The translations under genes were made by a program, and so were the position numbers. DNA of 64,000 nt from RPQJ01 sp963712815 (GTDB taxonomy: Bacteria > Pseudomonadota > Gammaproteobacteria > Steroidobacterales > Steroidobacteraceae): assembly GCA_963712815.1 (NCBI GenBank), contig CAVQJL010000008.1:806001-870000 (forward strand), given 5' to 3'. The notes under the pieces were generated by a model, which was not told the origin of the DNA, did no database searches, and saw only the letters and a program-made list of their open reading frames with translations. Below, in pieces: positions 60,137 to 64,000 of this stretch (positions within the stretch are counted from its first letter, which is position 1; every line of letters starts with the position of its first letter).

Positions 60137-60547
60137 TCAGGCGTGAGCGGACGGTGGCGGCGAGTGCAGCAGCTTCTGCACCTGCCTGAGCACCGCCACG
60201 TCCACGTAAGGCTTCTCGATGAAGTCCGTGGCGCCCTCGCGGATGGCGGCCACTGCCGTCGGCACGTCGGACTCGTCGGCGAGCAGGATCACCGGCACGT
60301 CGCTGCCGGAGCTGCGCAGTCGCCGCAGCAACTCGAGGCCCGACATGCCGGGCAGCAGCAGTTCGACGATCAGGCAGGCCACGTGCCGTCCATTGGCCGC
60401 GAGCAGGTAGCTCTCGGCGCTATCGAAGGAAGAGACCTCGATGCCGCGTCCATGCAGCAGCGTGCGCAGTCCGTTCCGGGCGACCGGATCGGGATCGATG
60501 ACTCCGACTACGGGGGGAGCGTCCTGCAGGGTGGGCGAATGTTGCAT
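60137..60547 (-). CDS. Stand-alone receiver domain lacking the phosphoacceptor Asp
   Basis: A 136-residue single-domain receiver, start chosen at ATG 60547; a longer frame to 60604 is possible. The fold is of the FixJ type (GRHVACLIVELLLPGMSGLELL, AIREGATDFIEKPY). The phosphoacceptor Asp is replaced by Glu at residue 62, the conserved Thr/Ser by Ala at residue 90, while the Lys near 112 is kept; the acidic pair is D-P-D. It thus cannot be phosphorylated normally and may mimic the active state. It probably modulates the neighbouring FixJ/FixL output, perhaps as a competitor or partner. Confidence 0.85.
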   Translation of the reverse strand: MQHSPTLQDAPPVVGVIDPDPVARNGLRTLLHGRGIEVSSFDSAESYLLAANGRHVACLIVELLLPGMSGLELLRRLRSSGSDVPVILLADESDVPTAVAAIREGATDFIEKPYVDVAVLRQVQKLLHSPPPSAHA

Positions 60548-60737
60548 AGACTTTGGCGCGACCACAGGCCAAGCCAGTTCAGTGCAAGCCGCTGGGAGGA
60601 TCATTTGCGGTGAACTGCGCTGCGGTCCGTGGTCGCATGCAACGCAGTGTTCCCGGCGATAAAAACCCGGAGAATCGTGATTTATACCTAAACTTCGCGA
60701 ACTGCAGCGATCTACGGAAAACTGCTGCGCCGCAGTA

Positions 60738-61361
60738 TCAGGCCTCGGGCCGCTCCACCTCGAGCACCATGCGCACCAGGTGCGCCAGTGAATGCGCCTC
60801 CATCTTCTCCATCACGCGTGCGCGGTGGATCTCGACGGTGCGCTGGCTCAGGTTCAGGTCGCCCGCGATCACCTTGTTCGCCTTGCCTGCCACGACGAGG
60901 TCGAGCACCTCGCGTTCGCGCGGCGTGAGCGACTCGAGCCGCTTGCGGATCATGTTGCGCTCGGCAAGCATGCGCCGGCTGCCGGCATCCTTGTCGAGTG
61001 CCTGGTTGATGCGGTCGAGCAGGTCCTGGTCACGGAAGGGTTTCTGGATGAAGTCCACGGCGCCGGCCTGCATCGCCTCGACCGCCATCGGCACGTCGCC
61101 ATGGCCGGTGATGAAGATGATGGGCAGGATCGAGTGACGCTCGTTCAGCTTGACCTGCAACTCGAGGCCGCTCATGCCGGGCATGCGGATGTCGAGCACC
61201 AGGCAGCCGGGCCGGTCGTCGCGGTCGGCGTCGAGGAAGTCCTGGCCGGACTCGAACACCTCGACCGGCAGCCCCACGGACTTGAGCAGCAGGCGAAGCG
61301 AGTCGCGCACTGCCGCGTCGTCGTCCACCACGAATACCGTGGGCTTCTGTTCCTTGATCAC
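60738..61361 (-). CDS. fixJ: FixJ-family response regulator
   Basis: A 207-residue response regulator. Receiver with the DDD pocket near residue 13, phosphoacceptor D57 (CLVLDIRMPGMSG), Thr in FITGHGD near 85, and K107. The C-terminal LuxR-type helix-turn-helix occupies about 140-200 (LTPREREVLDLVVAGKANKVIAGDLNLSQRTVEIHRARVM). Partner of the kinase 3 bp upstream. In other bacteria FixJ responds to low oxygen through FixL. Targets are unknown; no FNR/FixK-type gene is in the window. Confidence 0.93.
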   Translation of the reverse strand: MIKEQKPTVFVVDDDAAVRDSLRLLLKSVGLPVEVFESGQDFLDADRDDRPGCLVLDIRMPGMSGLELQVKLNERHSILPIIFITGHGDVPMAVEAMQAGAVDFIQKPFRDQDLLDRINQALDKDAGSRRMLAERNMIRKRLESLTPREREVLDLVVAGKANKVIAGDLNLSQRTVEIHRARVMEKMEAHSLAHLVRMVLEVERPEA

Positions 61362-61364
61362 GCG

Positions 61365-62927
61365 TCAATCTCCCGTCGTCACCGCCGGTGAAACCGGCAA
61401 AGTGAAGTGAAACCTTACGCCGCAGTCATCATTGGGAGTGTGCCACAGCCGCCCGCCGTGGGCGCGCACGATCGAGCGGCTGATGGCGAGCCCGAGGCCC
61501 GTTCCGCTGGCCTTGGTCGTGAAGAACGGGTTGAACAGGTGCTCGGTCGCCTCCGGCGCGAGGCCCGTGCCGCGGTCGGCGACCGTGATCTCGACCTCGC
61601 CGTCGTCGTCCATGCGGGTGCTGAGCACCACCTCCCGCTGGTCCTCGGGCGCCTCGGCCATCGCGTCGATGGCGTTGCGCACGAGGTTCAGGACCACCTG
61701 CTGCAACTGGATCGGATCGGCGTAAACGGTGGGCAGCGGCTCCTCGCAGTCGAGCCGCAGGCGGATGTTGTGCAGGCGCGCGTCCGTCTCCGCGAGCGTG
61801 CTCAGGTCTTCGAGGAGGCGCGCGCAGTTCACCGGCTCGCGCTTGACCTCGCGGTTCTTGACGAAGTTTCGCAGGCGCCGGATCACCTCGCCGGCCCGCA
61901 GCGCCTGCGCATTGATCTGCTCGAGCGCGGCGACCACTTCGTCGGAGTCGGCCTCCGGCTGGACCATCAGCCGCTGGCAGGCCCTCGCATAGGTCGCGAT
62001 CGCGGACAGCGGCTGGTTGATCTCGTGCGCGAGGCCCGCGGCCATCTCGCCCATGGTCGAGAGCCGGCTGAAGTGCGTGAGCCGCTCCTGCAGCACGCGA
62101 GCGTCGTCCTCGGCCCGCCGCCGGTCGGTGATGTCGTGGATCGTGCCGATGTACTTCGCCACCCGGCCATCTTCGTCGAGCACGGCCTGCGCGAGGTGGT
62201 GCAGATGCTTGACCGTGCCGTCGCGCAGCACCACCTGGTACTCGAGGTCGAGCGGCGACTTGCCCGTGTCCATGCGCGCAAACGCGTCGGTGACCCGCGT
62301 ACGGTCGGCAGGGTGCACCCAGCGGCCTAAATACTCCTCGCGGACGATGGACGGATCGCCGGGCTCGACCCCGAGGATGCGGTGCAGTTGCGGCGAGTAG
62401 TAGTCGTGCCCCTGCCCCGCGGCATGCATCACGTAGTTGCCGAGGTTGGCGAGTTCCTGCGCAAGGCGCAGTTCGGCCTCGCTGCGCCGAAGCTGCTCCT
62501 CGGATTCCTTGCGCGCGGTGATGTCGTGCAGGAATCCGACGAAGCGCGGCGGCTGGACACCGCTCACCTCGCCGACGGACAGGTCGCACGGGAACTCGCT
62601 GCCGTCCTTGCGACGCGCCCAGACCTCGCGCCCCTTGCCGATCACGCGACGCTCGCCGGTTTCCATGTACCGGCTCATGTAGCCGTCGTGCGCGCCCTGG
62701 TGCGGCTCGGGCATCAGCACGGAGACGTTGCGGCCGATCACTTCCTCGGCCGTGTAGCCGAACAGCTGCTGGGCCTTCTGGCTGAACTCCTCGATCGTGC
62801 CACGGTGATCGATGACGATGATGGCGTCCACCGCCGCGTCGAGGATGGCGCGGTATTCGAGTCCCTTCAGGGACCGCGGCCGGCGCGCTGCGGCGCCGCG
62901 GACTGCCTTGGTGTGTTTGCTCGACAT
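61365..62927 (-). CDS. fixL: FixL-type heme-PAS sensor kinase
   Basis: A 520-residue soluble kinase with two PAS domains (about 25-140 and 150-268) and a HisKA/HATPase core (H301 in AAGLAHEINQPLS; NLVRNAIDAM; DRGTGL; GTGLGLAISRS). By alignment to Bradyrhizobium FixL, H80 corresponds to the heme ligand (His200), and R86 and R100 to Arg206 and Arg220 that sense oxygen. So PAS1 likely binds heme and signals low oxygen. No membrane span. The cognate regulator starts 3 bp downstream. Confidence 0.93.
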   Translation of the reverse strand: MSSKHTKAVRGAAARRPRSLKGLEYRAILDAAVDAIIVIDHRGTIEEFSQKAQQLFGYTAEEVIGRNVSVLMPEPHQGAHDGYMSRYMETGERRVIGKGREVWARRKDGSEFPCDLSVGEVSGVQPPRFVGFLHDITARKESEEQLRRSEAELRLAQELANLGNYVMHAAGQGHDYYSPQLHRILGVEPGDPSIVREEYLGRWVHPADRTRVTDAFARMDTGKSPLDLEYQVVLRDGTVKHLHHLAQAVLDEDGRVAKYIGTIHDITDRRRAEDDARVLQERLTHFSRLSTMGEMAAGLAHEINQPLSAIATYARACQRLMVQPEADSDEVVAALEQINAQALRAGEVIRRLRNFVKNREVKREPVNCARLLEDLSTLAETDARLHNIRLRLDCEEPLPTVYADPIQLQQVVLNLVRNAIDAMAEAPEDQREVVLSTRMDDDGEVEITVADRGTGLAPEATEHLFNPFFTTKASGTGLGLAISRSIVRAHGGRLWHTPNDDCGVRFHFTLPVSPAVTTGD

Positions 62928-62983
62928 CTGGACGGCGTGCCGGATTCGGAGTGCGCCATGCTAAGTGAACCCGGCAGGCGCGA

Positions 62984-63011
62984 CTAGGTATTTACCGATA
63001 TCGCGACCTAG
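62984..63011. promoter_or_regulatory. CTAGGT inverted repeat between fixL and hsp20
   Basis: CTAGGT at 62984-62989 and ACCTAG at 63006-63011 form a spaced dyad (16 bp between). It sits 57 bp before fixL and about 110 bp before hsp20. A related TAGGTAT word occurs on the minus strand at 60684-60690, upstream of the receiver gene. It may be a FixJ or other stress-regulator site; unproven. Confidence 0.4.
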
Positions 63012-63119
63012 GAATCACTGCGACTGCCCTCCACGGAATCCCGGTGGGAAAATAATCCTGTGGCCCGGCGGGTCCGCCGGGTCGGTTGGTGACTGCCGGG
63101 GCAACCCGAGGAGGGAGCC

Positions 63120-63557
63120 ATGAGACTGACGCGTTGGGAACCGTTCCGCGAGATGGACGAGCTCCTGAAGGGCTTCTCGCCGTTCATGGGCCGTATGCCG
63201 ATGGCCCGTCCGGCCGAGGGGATGGAGGAATACATGCCGCTCGCCGACATCGTCGAGCGTGAGAAGGAGTACCTGATCAAGGTGGACCTGCCCGAGGTCC
63301 GCAAGGAGGACGTGAAAGTCCTCTTCGACGACGGCGTGCTCACCATCAAGGGCGAGCGCAAGGTCGAGAAGGAGGAGAAGGGCGACAAGGTGCATCGCAC
63401 CGAGCGCTTCTACGGGATGTTCGAGCGTAGCTTCGTGCTGCCCGAGGACGTGAACGTGAAGGCGATCCGCGCCGAGTCGAAGGAAGGCGTGCTGACGGTG
63501 CACCTGCCGAGGGTGGCTGTCGAGAAGGCCCGTCCGCTGGCGATCACGATCCAGTGA
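63120..63557 (+). CDS. Small heat-shock protein (Hsp20)
   Basis: A 145-residue alpha-crystallin-type chaperone with AGGAGGGAG before ATG. The ACD domain covers about residues 40-135: VEREKEYLIKVDLPEVRKEDVKVLFDDGVLTIKGER and the RSFVLPEDVNVKAIRAESKEGVLTVHLPR end with the conserved A-x3-G-V-L-T motif. It holds unfolding proteins during stress in the cytoplasm. It is divergent from fixL, sharing a 192-bp control region. Confidence 0.95.
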   Translation: MRLTRWEPFREMDELLKGFSPFMGRMPMARPAEGMEEYMPLADIVEREKEYLIKVDLPEVRKEDVKVLFDDGVLTIKGERKVEKEEKGDKVHRTERFYGMFERSFVLPEDVNVKAIRAESKEGVLTVHLPRVAVEKARPLAITIQ

Positions 63558-63580
63558 CGTGCCCGTGACGTAAAGAAGCC

Positions 63581-63605
63581 GGGGCGCGGCCGGAGGCTGC
63601 GCCCC
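63581..63605. terminator. Possible GC-rich terminator hairpin
   Basis: GGGGCGC (63581-63587) pairs with GCGCCCC (63599-63605). It lies between the converging hsp20 and SafE genes. There is no T-tract, so bidirectional termination is only suggested. Confidence 0.35.
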
Positions 63606-63617
63606 GAGCCGGGCCCC

Positions 63618-64000
63618 TCAGTGTGCGTGCCCGGCGTGTTCCCCCTGTTCCGGAGCCGGAGTTGCCTGTCCATGGCCGGCGTGTCGCGTGCCGTGCCACA
63701 GCGCATTGCCCGCCGTCCACAGGCCGAAGGCGAGCAGCAATGCTCCCGCTACGTTGCGCAGGGAGGCTCGCGAGGCGAGCGAGCGGGCGATCCGCTCGAA
63801 GGCCAGCGTGGCGGTGACCATGGAGGGCAGGGTGCCCACGCCGAAGGCGAGCATCACTGCCGCGCCGAGGGGCACGCTGGCGGTGGTGGCGGCCAGCAGC
63901 AGCATCGAATATGTCATGCCACAGGGCAGCCAGCCCCAGGCGAGACCGAGGCCGATGGCCCCGCCGAGACCTCCGCTGCGACCCTGCCGGCCGGCCCACG
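63618..64000 (-). CDS. Sulfite exporter TauE/SafE-family membrane protein, partial
   Basis: The minus-strand frame runs off the right edge, so only the last ~127 residues are present. They include GWLPCGMTYSMLLLAATTAS and a following LAFGVGTLPSMV span, typical of SafE/COG2836 membrane proteins often encoded near cytochrome oxidase genes and involved in metal or sulfur handling. The stretch ends in a His-rich HGQATP...EHAGHAH tail that could bind metal ions. The 5' part lies outside the window. Confidence 0.8.
   Translation of the reverse strand, partial: WAGRQGRSGGLGGAIGLGLAWGWLPCGMTYSMLLLAATTASVPLGAAVMLAFGVGTLPSMVTATLAFERIARSLASRASLRNVAGALLLAFGLWTAGNALWHGTRHAGHGQATPAPEQGEHAGHAH

Overview
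The window is a very GC-rich (about 70% by eye), densely coded stretch of a proteobacterial chromosome. The gene content points to a gammaproteobacterium: proton-translocating transhydrogenase, gamma-type glutamate-cysteine ligase, ferrochelatase, CbpA/CbpM, a heme-PAS FixL/FixJ pair, PEP-CTERM exported proteins, and sigma-54 promoters with an NtrC-type activator. No rRNA, tRNA, insertion sequence, prophage or CRISPR array was seen. Species-level assignment is not possible from the sequence alone.

Layout. 1-7.4 kb: a cut-off TPR protein, a small Cys-rich protein, pntAB, an HNH nuclease, a DUF4287/DUF5655 protein, a GNAT acetyltransferase and a 5'-3' exonuclease. 7.35-21.28 kb: one uninterrupted minus-strand operon of twelve genes, eleven of whose junctions are overlapping or within 8 nt. 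Its promoter-proximal part encodes an atypical radical SAM protein, an O-methyltransferase-like protein, a YdjY-domain protein, a membrane protein and an exported squalene-cyclase-fold protein. Its distal part encodes a MoxR/DUF58/BatA-like/VWA module with extra membrane proteins. 21.3-25.5 kb: a VTT membrane protein, a DUF3303 protein, a GspC-like protein, a cohesin-like PEP-CTERM protein, and an exported terpenoid-cyclase-fold protein ending in thrombospondin type 3 repeats and a dockerin-like domain.

26-40.5 kb: a histidine kinase and a sigma-54 activator sit directly upstream of a perfect -24/-12 promoter. That promoter drives a likely operon of a TonB-dependent receptor, a type 2 IPP isomerase and the complete ebo set in the order F-A-B-D-E-C, followed by a VOC protein and a fructosamine kinase. 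eboB carries a one-base frameshift. 40.5-54 kb: a DUF4097 protein with DSSGD repeats, a PutP-type symporter, cytochrome b561, a two-domain VOC protein, hemH, a Bcr/CflA-type efflux protein, succinate-semialdehyde dehydrogenase, a dienelactone hydrolase, two tandem DUF885 lipoproteins and two tandem DUF2845 proteins. 54-64 kb: another PEP-CTERM protein with its own sigma-54 site, a frameshifted gshA, an isoaspartyl peptidase, thioredoxin 2, cbpA-cbpM, a degenerate stand-alone receiver, fixJ, fixL, a small heat-shock protein and the 3' end of a SafE-type transporter.

Most interesting are: (i) the 14-kb radical-SAM/cyclase-fold/MoxR-VWA operon, for which I know no described function; (ii) the ebo operon with its own receptor, isoprenoid enzyme, sigma-54 promoter and adjacent two-component activator; (iii) a cohesin-like PEP-CTERM protein encoded beside a dockerin-bearing cyclase-fold protein; (iv) near-identical sigma-54 promoter architecture in front of the PEP-CTERM and dockerin genes, linking exported-protein expression to the same kind of activator.
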